Positions 1 to 7,390 of a stretch of 18,662 bases of DNA are shown here, piece by piece (positions within the stretch are counted from its first letter, which is position 1; every line of letters starts with the position of its first letter). Origin of the DNA: an uncultured Muribaculaceae bacterium (GTDB lineage: Bacteria; Bacteroidota; Bacteroidia; Bacteroidales; Muribaculaceae); the NCBI GenBank assembly GCA_910579105.1, contig CAJTRT010000040.1, forward strand, positions 1 through 18,662. The letters are read 5' to 3'. Below the pieces are notes generated by a model. It was not told where the DNA came from. It did no database searches and worked only from the letters and a program-made list of their open reading frames with translations. The translations under genes were made by a program, and so were the position numbers.

Positions 1-3
1 CTT

Positions 4-17
4 GGCTCCTCGGAGCC
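4..17. other. short GC-rich hairpin at left edge
   Basis: GGCTC (4-8) pairs with GAGCC (13-17) around a four-base loop. It lies downstream of the leftward promoter at 64-93, so it would sit in the 5' leader of a gene beyond the left edge. No T-run follows on either strand, so it is not a classic terminator. Its function is unknown. Confidence 0.3.
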
Positions 18-63
18 GTTAACAAATTCTCAAAAAATAACCGAAGTATTGATTTTACATTTG

Positions 64-93
64 CAAATATAATGTCGCCAAAAATTCGACAAA
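64..93 (-). promoter_or_regulatory. leftward promoter for a gene beyond the left edge
   Basis: On the minus strand TTTG (93-90) is followed after 18 bases by TATATTTG (71-64). Both boxes match the Bacteroidetes consensus TTTG and TAnnTTTG, with a spacer one base short of usual. Transcription would start near position 57 and run off the window, so the gene it serves cannot be seen. A second -7 box on the plus strand, TACATTTG (56-63), abuts it head to head but has no TTTG at the right distance. Confidence 0.45.
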
Positions 94-128
94 TAACGTG
101 TCTGGCGTATCAATTAACATAAAAGCAG

Positions 129-166
129 AAAAACGTGCCATCACCGATAGGTGTGACACGTTTTTT
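129..166 (-). terminator. rho-independent terminator after lepA
   Basis: AAAAACGTG (129-137) pairs with CACGTTTTT (157-165), and an inner CACC/GGTG pairing closes a GATA loop. The A/T-rich flanks give a U-run in either direction. It lies 35 bases beyond the lepA stop codon and can serve as its terminator. It could also stop transcription arriving from the left. Confidence 0.7.
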
Positions 167-200
167 AACCAAAATATTGTAATTGTTATTCCAAAGGCGC

Positions 201-1985
201 TCAATCGAGCTTCAGGACGGCAAGGAAGGCCTTCTGGGGCACCTGCACGGAGCCGATCTGCTTCATGCGCTTCTTGCCGGCCTTCTGTTTTTCCAGGAGC
301 TTGCGCTTTCGGGAGACGTCGCCGCCGTAGCATTTCGCGGTCACGTCCTTGCGCACGGCCTTGATGGTCTCGCGGGCGATTATCTTGGCACCTATGGCGG
401 CCTGCACGGCTATGTCGAACTGGTGGCGCGGTATCAGCTCTTTCAGTTTCTCGCACATGCGGCGGCCGAACTGCACGGCGTTGTCGGCATGTGTGAGGGT
501 CGAGAGGGCGTCGACGCTCTCCCCGTTGAGCAGCACGTCGAGCTTGACGAGCCTCGAGGGGCGGAAGTCGTGGAGGTGGTAGTCGAACGACGCGTAACCC
601 TTCGAGATTGATTTCAGCTTGTCGTAGAAGTCGATCACGATTTCTCCCAGGGGGATGTCGAAGGTAAGCTCCACGCGGTTGCCGGAGATGAACTCCTGCT
701 TGATAAGCTCGCCGCGCTTGCCCAGGCAGAGGGTCATTATGGGGCCGATGAAGTCGGTGGTGGTGATTATCGAGGAACGTATGTAGGGTTCCTCGATATG
801 GTCGATGAGCGTCACTTCGGGAAGGCCGGAGGGGTTGTGTACCTCGGTCTCGTTACCCTTTTTGTCGAACACCTTGTAGGAAACGTTGGGGACGGTGGTG
901 ATCACCTCCATGTTGAACTCGCGGCTGAGGCGCTCCTGGATGATTTCCATATGGAGCAGTCCCAGGAATCCGCAGCGGAATCCGAAGCCGAGGGCCATCG
1001 ATGATTCGGGCTGGAACGTGAGCGACGCGTCGTTGAGCTGCAGCTTTTCGAGCGACGAGCGCAGGTTTTCGAAGTCCTCCGCCTCGATGGGGTACACGCC
1101 CGCGAACACCATCGGCTTCACCTCCTCGAATCCAGCGATCGCCGGGGCGGGGCGGTCGACGTGGGTTATTGTGTCGCCCACCTTTACCTCCTTGGAGCTT
1201 TTGATGCCGGAGATGATGTAGCCGACGTTGCCGGCCGAGAGGGTCTCGCGCGGCTGCAGGTCGAGTTTTAGGATTCCCACCTCGTCGGCGTGGTATTCCT
1301 TGCCGGTGGCGACGAACTTCACGAAGTCGTCCTTGGAGATGGAGCCGTTCTCGATTTTGAAGTAGGCGATGATGCCTCGGAAGGGGTTGAACACCGAGTC
1401 GAAAATCAGGGCCTGGAGCGGGGCCTCCGGGTCGCCTTGCGGGGCCGGCACCCTTTCGATGATGGCGCGCAGAATTTCGGGCACACCCTCGCCGGTCTTG
1501 CCGCTGGCGCGGATTATCTCGTCGCGCGAACAGCCCAGGAGGTCAACGATCTGGTCCTCCACCTCGTCGGGTTTCGCGCTTTCAAGGTCAACCTTGTTTA
1601 TCACGGGGATGATCTCCAGGTCGGAGTCAATCGCCATGTATAGGTTGGATATTGTCTGCGCCTGGATTCCCTGGGTGGCGTCCACGATGAGGAGCGCCCC
1701 CTCGCAGGCGGCGATCGAGCGCGACACCTCGTAGGAGAAGTCGACGTGCCCCGGGGTGTCTATCAGGTTCAGCGCGTAGCGCGTGCCGTCCTGCGCGTAG
1801 TCCATCTGTATGGCGTGGCTCTTGATTGTGATTCCGCGCTCCCGCTCGAGGTCCATGTCGTCGAGCACCTGTGCCTGGAGGTCTTTCCCGGCCACGGTGT
1901 TGGTGTATTCGAGCAGACGGTCGGCCAGGGTGCTTTTGCCGTGGTCGATGTGGGCTATGATGCAGAAATTCCTGATATTCTTCAT
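201..1985 (-). CDS. lepA: Elongation factor 4 (LepA), ribosomal back-translocase GTPase
   Basis: This is a 594-residue translational GTPase of normal LepA length. The G motifs are clear: G1 AHIDHGKS (11-18), G2 RGITI (50-54), G3 DTPGH (76-80) and G4 NKVD (130-133). EF-G-like domains follow, and the protein ends in the LepA-specific C-terminal domain with the conserved GKKRMKQIGSVQVPQKAF tail. EF4 binds ribosomes in the cytoplasm and can reverse or remodel translocation, mostly under ionic or other stress. The ATG start puts the G1 loop at its usual distance. It lies 45 bases downstream of glmS on the same strand. A TATCTTCG element in that gap suggests its own promoter with a very short leader. 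A terminator follows at 129-166. Nothing looks abnormal. Confidence 0.97.
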   Translation of the reverse strand: MKNIRNFCIIAHIDHGKSTLADRLLEYTNTVAGKDLQAQVLDDMDLERERGITIKSHAIQMDYAQDGTRYALNLIDTPGHVDFSYEVSRSIAACEGALLIVDATQGIQAQTISNLYMAIDSDLEIIPVINKVDLESAKPDEVEDQIVDLLGCSRDEIIRASGKTGEGVPEILRAIIERVPAPQGDPEAPLQALIFDSVFNPFRGIIAYFKIENGSISKDDFVKFVATGKEYHADEVGILKLDLQPRETLSAGNVGYIISGIKSSKEVKVGDTITHVDRPAPAIAGFEEVKPMVFAGVYPIEAEDFENLRSSLEKLQLNDASLTFQPESSMALGFGFRCGFLGLLHMEIIQERLSREFNMEVITTVPNVSYKVFDKKGNETEVHNPSGLPEVTLIDHIEEPYIRSSIITTTDFIGPIMTLCLGKRGELIKQEFISGNRVELTFDIPLGEIVIDFYDKLKSISKGYASFDYHLHDFRPSRLVKLDVLLNGESVDALSTLTHADNAVQFGRRMCEKLKELIPRHQFDIAVQAAIGAKIIARETIKAVRKDVTAKCYGGDVSRKRKLLEKQKAGKKRMKQIGSVQVPQKAFLAVLKLD

Positions 1986-2007
1986 TCGTGGTGTTGGATA
2001 AGTTCCG

Positions 2008-2038
2008 CGAAGATACGAAAAAAGCGCCGATTATTCAA
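2008..2038 (-). promoter_or_regulatory. putative lepA promoter
   Basis: On the minus strand TTGA (2038-2035), 19 bases, then TATCTTCG (2015-2008). This is a one-base departure from the Bacteroidetes -7 consensus TAnnTTTG, with near-ideal spacing. The predicted start lies about 16 bases before the lepA ATG. The -33 box overlaps the last codons of glmS. Read-through from glmS could also supply lepA mRNA. Confidence 0.45.
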
Positions 2039-3875
2039 CAGTGACCGACTTGGCCAGGTTGCGCGGCATGTCGACGTCGCACCCTTTCTTGATGGCGATA
2101 TGGTAGGCCAGGAGCTGCAAGGGGATCGAGGTTATTATCGCCGAGAGACATTCCGGAACCTGTGGTATCTCGAGAACGTGGTCGGCAATCTCGCGTATGG
2201 TCTCGTCACCCTTGGTGATTATGGCGATGACGCTGCCGCCGCGCGCCTTCACCTGCTGGATGTTGGAGATTATTTTCTCGTGCATCTCGTCGTCGGGCGC
2301 TATGACGACTGTGGGTAGCTCCCGGTCAATCAGGGCGATGGGTCCGTGCTTCATCTCGGCGGCGGGATAACCTTCGGCGTGTATGTAGCTTATTTCTTTG
2401 AGTTTCAGCGCTCCTTCGAGGGCGGCGGGGAAGTTGTAGCCGCGGCCGAGGTACAGGAAGTTCTTCGCGTAGGTGTAGGTGGCCGACAGGCGCTCGATCT
2501 GGTCGTTGAGTTTCAGCGCCTTGGTGATTAGCGAGGGGAGGTTGCGGAGGCCCTTTACGACATCGGCTTTCACCTGCTTGTCGATGGTGCCCTTGATCGA
2601 GCCGACGGCCATGGCGAGCATGGCCAGCACGGTAACCTGCCCTGTGAACGCCTTTGTGGAGGCGACGCCGATTTCCGGGCCGACGTGGATGTAGGTGCCG
2701 CTGTCTGTGGCGCGGGCGATAGAGGAGCCTACGACGTTGCATATGCCGTAGACGAAGGCGCCGCGCTCTTTGGCCATCTGTATGGCGGCGAGGGTGTCGG
2801 CGGTCTCGCCCGACTGGGATATGGCGATCACTATGTCGCGGCTGTCGAGGATGGGGTTGCTGTAACGGAACTCGCTCGCGTACTCTACCTCGACGGGTAC
2901 GCGCCCTATCTCCTGCAACAGGCGCTTGCCGATGAGGCCGGCGTGCCACGAGGTGCCGCAGGCCACGACCACTATGCGGCGGGCGTTGAGGAACTTGTCC
3001 TTGTTTTCAATCACGCCCGAGAGGGTCACCTGCGAGCCGGAATTGCCGATGCGGCCTCGCACGCAGTCGTTGATTGTGCGCGGCTGCTCGAAGATCTCTT
3101 TGAGCATGAAATGGGGGTAGCCCCCTTTTTCCAGCTCGCTGACCGACATGCGGAGGGTCTGTATGTCGATTGCCGAGGGCTTGTTGTCGGTGGTGATTAT
3201 TTTCAGGGGCTCGCCCCGGGTGATGATGGCGATCTCGTCGTCGTTGAGGTACACGACCTTGTCGGTGTATTCGATTATCGGGGTGGCGTCGGATGCCAGG
3301 AATGTCTCGTCGTCGCCCAGTCCTATCACGAGCGGGGAGCTTTTGCGCGCGCCGATAAGAGTCCCTGGATTGTCGAGGTCGAGCACCGCTATGGCGTAGG
3401 CTCCCACCACCTCGCGCAAGGCCTCGCGCACGGCGTCGAGCGTGGAGCATCCATTGGTTTCCTTGATATACTCTATGAGCTGCACGAGCACCTCGGTGTC
3501 GGTCTCGCTGCGGAACACGCGTCCCTCGCGTTCGAGGGCTTCGCGGAGCACGCCGTAGTTCTCGATTGTTCCGTTGTGGACCAGGGCGATGCGGCCTCCG
3601 GGGGCGGTGTGGGGGTGCGCGTTGATGTCGTTGGGTTCGCCGTGGGTGGCCCAGCGTGTGTGGGCAATGCCGATGGATCCCGCTGTGTCCTTGCTGTCGC
3701 AGAAGCGTTCGAGGTCGTCGACCTTTCCCTGGGTCTTGTAGACGTTCAGATGTCCGAGTGGCGAGATCATCGCCACTCCGGCGCTGTCGTAGCCGCGGTA
3801 TTCGAGGCGGTGCAATCCTTTGACGAGCACGTCGTAGGCCGTGCGATTACCTATATATCCTACTATTCCGCACAT
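2031..3875 (-). CDS. glmS: Glutamine--fructose-6-phosphate aminotransferase (isomerizing)
   Basis: This is glucosamine-6-phosphate synthase, 614 residues, the usual size. It makes glucosamine-6-phosphate from fructose-6-phosphate and glutamine, the entry step to UDP-GlcNAc for peptidoglycan and lipid A. The protein opens MCGIVGYIG, so Cys2 becomes the N-terminal nucleophile of the class II glutaminase domain after Met removal (residues 1 to about 220). Two SIS sugar-isomerase domains follow; the first carries VACGTSWHAGL. The end, MPRNLAKSVTVE, is the family's conserved C-terminal tail that shapes the active site. The ATG start is fixed by the Cys. No glmS-ribozyme-like structure is evident in the short leader, as expected outside Firmicutes. 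lepA follows 45 bases downstream. Confidence 0.97.
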   Translation of the reverse strand: MCGIVGYIGNRTAYDVLVKGLHRLEYRGYDSAGVAMISPLGHLNVYKTQGKVDDLERFCDSKDTAGSIGIAHTRWATHGEPNDINAHPHTAPGGRIALVHNGTIENYGVLREALEREGRVFRSETDTEVLVQLIEYIKETNGCSTLDAVREALREVVGAYAIAVLDLDNPGTLIGARKSSPLVIGLGDDETFLASDATPIIEYTDKVVYLNDDEIAIITRGEPLKIITTDNKPSAIDIQTLRMSVSELEKGGYPHFMLKEIFEQPRTINDCVRGRIGNSGSQVTLSGVIENKDKFLNARRIVVVACGTSWHAGLIGKRLLQEIGRVPVEVEYASEFRYSNPILDSRDIVIAISQSGETADTLAAIQMAKERGAFVYGICNVVGSSIARATDSGTYIHVGPEIGVASTKAFTGQVTVLAMLAMAVGSIKGTIDKQVKADVVKGLRNLPSLITKALKLNDQIERLSATYTYAKNFLYLGRGYNFPAALEGALKLKEISYIHAEGYPAAEMKHGPIALIDRELPTVVIAPDDEMHEKIISNIQQVKARGGSVIAIITKGDETIREIADHVLEIPQVPECLSAIITSIPLQLLAYHIAIKKGCDVDMPRNLAKSVTVE

Positions 3876-3926
3876 GATTTCTTAGAGATTTAAAACAAGT
3901 TTAGCAAATAAGTGAGTTTTCGCCCG

Positions 3927-3934
3927 CGAAGTTA
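3927..3934 (-). promoter_or_regulatory. putative -7 element of glmS promoter
   Basis: The minus strand reads TTTTCGTAACTTCGCGGG, with TAACTTCG at 3934-3927. It resembles the lepA element (TTTTCGTATCTTCGCGG) almost base for base. No good -33 TTTG is seen at the expected distance. The leader would be roughly 45 bases. Confidence 0.35.
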
Positions 3935-3965
3935 CGAAAACCGCCCGGTATTACGGATATGCCGA

Positions 3966-3995
3966 TAAAAAAATCTCCCGTGTGACGGGAGATTT
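3966..3995 (-). terminator. strong terminator closing the ior operon
   Basis: A 10-base perfect stem, AAATCTCCCG (3971-3980) with CGGGAGATTT (3986-3995), closes a TGTGA loop. On the minus strand it runs into an uninterrupted U-tract (complement of 3966-3973). It lies 36 bases after the stop of the acyl-CoA transferase gene and separates the ior operon from the glmS promoter. Confidence 0.85.
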
Positions 3996-4031
3996 ATGGC
4001 GCAGGGATGAGCTTCCGCGGGGGACGCACGC

Positions 4032-5339
4032 TCAATAGAGGCGCGAGAAAACGTGGCCGAAGCGTTCGCGGGCGGCCCGTTCGAGGTCTTCGCGGTCGGC
4101 TGGGTTGGCGATGGATATAAGGAGTTTGGCTCGCTCGGCGACCGACTTTCCGCGGAGGTCGACCCGGCCGTGTTCGGTGACTACGAAGTTGGTCTGGAAG
4201 CGGGTAGTGACCACTCCCGCTCCGGGTGTCAGCACCGGTTTGATCTTGCCGGCACCTTTCGAGGTGACCGACGGCATGGCGAGCACCGAGATGCCACCGA
4301 GGCTTCGCGACGCGCCATAAACGAAGTCGTGCTGCCCGCCGACACCCGAGAAGATACGCGTGCCGATAGAGTCGGCGCAGATCTGGCCCGTGAGGTCGAT
4401 TTCGAGGCAGGAGTTGATCGACACCACTTTCGGGTTCTGGGAGATGATGAAGGGGTCGTTGGTCCAGGCCACGTCGCGGAACTCCATCTCCTTGTTGTGG
4501 TCCATCAGGTCGTAAAGGCTACGCGATCCGAGGGCGAGGCAGGCGACGGACCGGCCCGGCGACACCTTCTTCAAAGAGTTGTCGATTATTCCCTTTTCGA
4601 TGAGCGACAGCACGCCGTCGGTCATCGCCTCGGTGTGCAGGCCGAGGTGCTTGTGGCCGCCAAGGGCTTGCAGCACGGCGTTGGGTATTCCGCCCACCCC
4701 GATCTGGAGGGTCGCCCCGTCCGGGATTATCTCCGCGATCGCTTTGCCGATGGCGGTGTCTATCGGGCCTGGAACAGGTGTCGGCACCTCCACGAGCGGG
4801 TCGTCGACCATCACCGCCGCGTCGATTTCAGAGACGTGGATCACCGGGTCGCCGTAGCTGAACGGCATGTGCGGGTTGATCTGCGCTATGACTTTTTTCG
4901 CGCACTCGGTCGCCGATACGGCCAGGTCGGCCGAGACGCCGTAGCTGACGTAACCCCTCTCGTCGGGGAGGGAGCAGTTCAGCAGCACAGCGTCGCAGGG
5001 CCAGCGCCCGTCGCGGAAGAGCGACGGCACCTCGCCGAGGAACATGGGGGTGGTAGTGCCGTAGCCTTCGGCTATCCAGCGGCGCACGTTGTTTGACACG
5101 AAGCAGGTGTCGACGATGAAGGAGTCCTTGTATTCCTCCTTGCAGTATGGTGCCTCGCGCGACGCCACGGAGAAGCCCGAATGGAGCACGACGCCCCTGA
5201 GCTCCCCTCCCCGGCGCGTCATAGCGTCAACGAGGGTCTCGGGAACGGATGTGCTCCCCTGGATATACACATGGTCGCCGGATTTGATCAGGCGCACGGC
5301 CTCGTCGGCCGTCATCAGTTTTGGAATCTCAACGCTCAT
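4032..5339 (-). CDS. Acetyl-CoA hydrolase/transferase family acyl-CoA:carboxylate CoA-transferase
   Basis: A 435-residue family I CoA-transferase resembling 4-hydroxybutyrate CoA-transferase and acetyl-CoA hydrolase/transferase. Visible motifs are LQIGVGGIPNAVL (211-223), the catalytic Glu region LHTEAMTDG with Glu237 (aligning by eye to Glu238 of the clostridial 4-hydroxybutyrate enzyme), CLEIDLTGQICADSIG and the Gly-rich SGVGGQHDF. The reaction moves CoA between an acyl-CoA and a carboxylate, usually acetate, through a glutamyl-CoA thioester. It is the last gene of the iorA-iorB-aminotransferase operon, 68 bases after the aminotransferase, and is followed by a strong terminator. From context its likely substrate is the acyl-CoA made by IorAB, possibly an arylacetyl-CoA, with acetate as acceptor. 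Substrate is an inference; family membership is firm. Confidence 0.9.
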   Translation of the reverse strand: MSVEIPKLMTADEAVRLIKSGDHVYIQGSTSVPETLVDAMTRRGGELRGVVLHSGFSVASREAPYCKEEYKDSFIVDTCFVSNNVRRWIAEGYGTTTPMFLGEVPSLFRDGRWPCDAVLLNCSLPDERGYVSYGVSADLAVSATECAKKVIAQINPHMPFSYGDPVIHVSEIDAAVMVDDPLVEVPTPVPGPIDTAIGKAIAEIIPDGATLQIGVGGIPNAVLQALGGHKHLGLHTEAMTDGVLSLIEKGIIDNSLKKVSPGRSVACLALGSRSLYDLMDHNKEMEFRDVAWTNDPFIISQNPKVVSINSCLEIDLTGQICADSIGTRIFSGVGGQHDFVYGASRSLGGISVLAMPSVTSKGAGKIKPVLTPGAGVVTTRFQTNFVVTEHGRVDLRGKSVAERAKLLISIANPADREDLERAARERFGHVFSRLY

Positions 5340-5359
5340 AGTTGTGTCAGTGTCGGGTG

Positions 5360-5378
5360 TTTCAGGGATTGCCTGAAA
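5360..5378 (-). other. intercistronic hairpin
   Basis: TTTCAGG (5360-5366) pairs with CCTGAAA (5372-5378) around five bases, in the 68-base gap between the aminotransferase and CoA-transferase genes. No U-run follows on the minus strand, so it is more likely an mRNA stability or processing element than a terminator. Confidence 0.35.
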
Positions 5379-5407
5379 TCTTTTCCAATAGTTTTTCAGA
5401 CAATCTC

Positions 5408-6727
5408 TCAGACTGCCGCTACCGGATGGTCGCGGCGGAACGCCTCGAGGCGGCGCGCCAGGCGTTCGAAGTCTTTTTCAGAGGAAAGCATGGAGACGCA
5501 TACCCGCACTCCCTGCTGGCGGCTCCCTGTCGAGGGGAGCGATATGGTGGCTATGCCGTAGCGGAGCAATTCGCTCTGCAGGTGGTCGCCTGTCATGCCG
5601 GGATATCCGGCGGTGAAGAAGAAGCCGTCGGATACGGGCTGGTCGCCGTCCTTGGCGTAGACCAGGTGGAATCCGTTTACGTCGAAGAGCGCTTTGGCCC
5701 GGTTGGCGCGGCGGCCGTATTCGCGGCATTCGGCCACGAAGTCGAGCTGCCCCTGCGTCGCCGCGCGGAGCATGGCCGCGAACGCGTGCTGGGCGGAGTG
5801 CGCGGTGCCCGATGAGGCGCAATAGAGCACGCCGTAGATATAAGCGTCGAGGAAGGTCGGCATCTCGTAGAACCTCTCGAAGAAATCATAGCGGCGGTCG
5901 GCGGTGGCTTCCGGCACGCATACCATGGCGATACGCTGCCCGGCGTAACTGAATATCTTCGACGAGGATACCAGCACGACGCAGTTGGAGGTGTAGCGCG
6001 AGATAGTCGGGACGTACGGCTCGCAGTAGGGGCATCCGAAACGCTGCCGGAAGTCCATTCCGAGATAGGCCAGGTCCTCTATGACGATTATGTCGTGTTT
6101 CTCGGCCACCCGGGCTATGATGCGGAACTCCTCGTCGGTGAAGTTGGTCCACGCCGGGTTGTTGGGGCAGCTGTAAATCAGGGCGGACACGCGGCCCGAC
6201 GCGGCGGCTTCCTCCAGGCGGGCTTCAAGCGCCGCGCCACGGCAGTCGTATATGTCGACGGAGGCCGATTCCAGCCCCAGGAGCTTCACCTGGTTGTGCT
6301 GGGCGGGGAAGCCCGGGTCGAGGAACAGGATGGTGTCGCGTCCCGGGAGGCGCTGGCCCATGAGCAGGAACAGCGTGAACGTGGCCTGCATGGAGCCTAC
6401 GGTCGGAACCACGCACCGCGGAGGTATGTCGATGTTGAGGAACGCTTTGAGAAATTCCGAGCCGGCCTGTTTCAGCTGCGGAATTCCGGCTATGTTGGGG
6501 TATACCCCCGCGACGCCGTTGTTCAGCGCCTCGCATTCGGCCTCGATGCCTATGCGCTGGGGAGGCAGTCCCGGATTCCCCATCTCGAGGTGTACGAACG
6601 GCTCGCCCATATCCTCTTCGAGGCGTGCGGCGAGAGCCATGATCTGCCTGATGGTGGCGGAAGCTATGCAGGGTATGTGCATGGCTTCGAGGTGCGAGCG
6701 GAATATGCTTTCTGATACGGGATTCAT
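5408..6727 (-). CDS. PLP-dependent class I/II aminotransferase
   Basis: A 439-residue fold-type I aminotransferase. The Schiff-base lysine is Lys257 in VLVSSSKIFSYAGQRIA. The cofactor-binding Asn is in SCPNNPAW (Asn190 region), the PLP-pyridine Asp is Asp218 in VIEDLAYLG, with Tyr221 beside it, and the substrate-carboxylate Arg is Arg408 in GVRVCVS. It interconverts an amino acid and its 2-oxoacid in the cytoplasm. It lies 43 bases after iorB and upstream of the CoA transferase in the same operon. That context suggests it supplies the 2-oxoacid that IorAB oxidises, or aminates the product in reverse. An aromatic amino acid is the natural guess from IorAB, but nothing in the motifs proves it. 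The start is the first ATG and gives a normal N-terminus. The same-strand neighbours show no frameshift. Confidence 0.92.
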   Translation of the reverse strand: MNPVSESIFRSHLEAMHIPCIASATIRQIMALAARLEEDMGEPFVHLEMGNPGLPPQRIGIEAECEALNNGVAGVYPNIAGIPQLKQAGSEFLKAFLNIDIPPRCVVPTVGSMQATFTLFLLMGQRLPGRDTILFLDPGFPAQHNQVKLLGLESASVDIYDCRGAALEARLEEAAASGRVSALIYSCPNNPAWTNFTDEEFRIIARVAEKHDIIVIEDLAYLGMDFRQRFGCPYCEPYVPTISRYTSNCVVLVSSSKIFSYAGQRIAMVCVPEATADRRYDFFERFYEMPTFLDAYIYGVLYCASSGTAHSAQHAFAAMLRAATQGQLDFVAECREYGRRANRAKALFDVNGFHLVYAKDGDQPVSDGFFFTAGYPGMTGDHLQSELLRYGIATISLPSTGSRQQGVRVCVSMLSSEKDFERLARRLEAFRRDHPVAAV

Positions 6728-6770
6728 GTGGATGTTCTGTATGTTCTCTTTCTGATTCTACGGAGAGGCT

Positions 6771-7346
6771 TCACGCCTTGGCCCGTTCCATTCCCGCGCG
6801 GAAGGCGGCGAGGTTGGCGTCAACGATTTTCGCTCCTTTCGCTCCGAAGACGGTCCGTATTCCATCCTCTATGGCTTCGGGGGCAACGCCGGTGAACGGT
6901 GCGCAGGCTCCGAGAAGCACCATGTTGGATGAGCGGGCCGTCGCGACCTCCTTGGCCACTTCGTCCATATCGAAGGCGATTGTGCCGTGGAGGGCGCGCA
7001 GTTCCCGCAGGAGCTCCTCCTGGTCGGGATAGTTTCCGATGTTCACGAAGGGCACCGTGCTGCTGACTATACGTCCCCCCGGGGCGAGGTAGGGGAGGTA
7101 GCGCAGGGCTTCCATGGGCTCGAGCGAGACTATCAGGTCGGCTCCGCCCCGCGGTATGAGGTCTGAGGCGATCGGGTCGGAACTCAGTCGCAGGCACGAC
7201 ATCACGTCGCCTCCGCGCTGGCTCATGCCGTGGACCTCGGCCTGTTTCAAGTGGAGGTTCTCCGCCAGGGCGGCGGCTCCGAGTATTGTGGCTATCGAGA
7301 GGATTCCCTGTCCTCCAACTCCGGCAAGGATTATATCTGTCTTCAT
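6771..7346 (-). CDS. iorB: Indolepyruvate:ferredoxin oxidoreductase, beta subunit
   Basis: This 191-residue protein is the gamma-domain subunit of a 2-oxoacid:ferredoxin oxidoreductase. It opens MKTDIILAGVGGQGILSIA, with the Gly-rich GVGGQG loop at residues 9-14, and carries AEVHGMSQRGG near residue 37, both typical of IorB. With IorA it oxidatively decarboxylates arylpyruvates (indole-, phenyl- or 4-hydroxyphenylpyruvate) to arylacetyl-CoA, passing electrons to ferredoxin. I chose the ATG at 7346. The frame stays open upstream to 7577, but that extension is Arg/Pro-rich, overlaps the end of iorA and does not look like protein. The gap to iorA is 44 bases, so the two are cotranscribed. Confidence 0.93.
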   Translation of the reverse strand: MKTDIILAGVGGQGILSIATILGAAALAENLHLKQAEVHGMSQRGGDVMSCLRLSSDPIASDLIPRGGADLIVSLEPMEALRYLPYLAPGGRIVSSTVPFVNIGNYPDQEELLRELRALHGTIAFDMDEVAKEVATARSSNMVLLGACAPFTGVAPEAIEDGIRTVFGAKGAKIVDANLAAFRAGMERAKA

Positions 7347-7390
7347 GGTTTCGCTGTATGGAATATTCGTTACAACTGTCCTTTCGCGGT

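Noticed and set aside
2685..3893. A 402-codon open frame antisense to glmS
   Set aside because: It lies wholly opposite a strongly conserved glmS. Its translation is low-complexity (Gly/Val/Ala/Asp-rich) with no recognisable domain. Long antisense frames are expected in GC-rich DNA.
3876..3965. glmS ribozyme upstream of glmS
   Set aside because: The leader is too short and shows no pseudoknot-like pairing. The ribozyme is known mainly from Firmicutes.
4053..5096. A 347-codon open frame antisense to the acyl-CoA transferase
   Set aside because: The composition mirrors the real gene (Arg/Val/Gly/Asp/His-rich), with no motif, and the sense gene has an intact active site.
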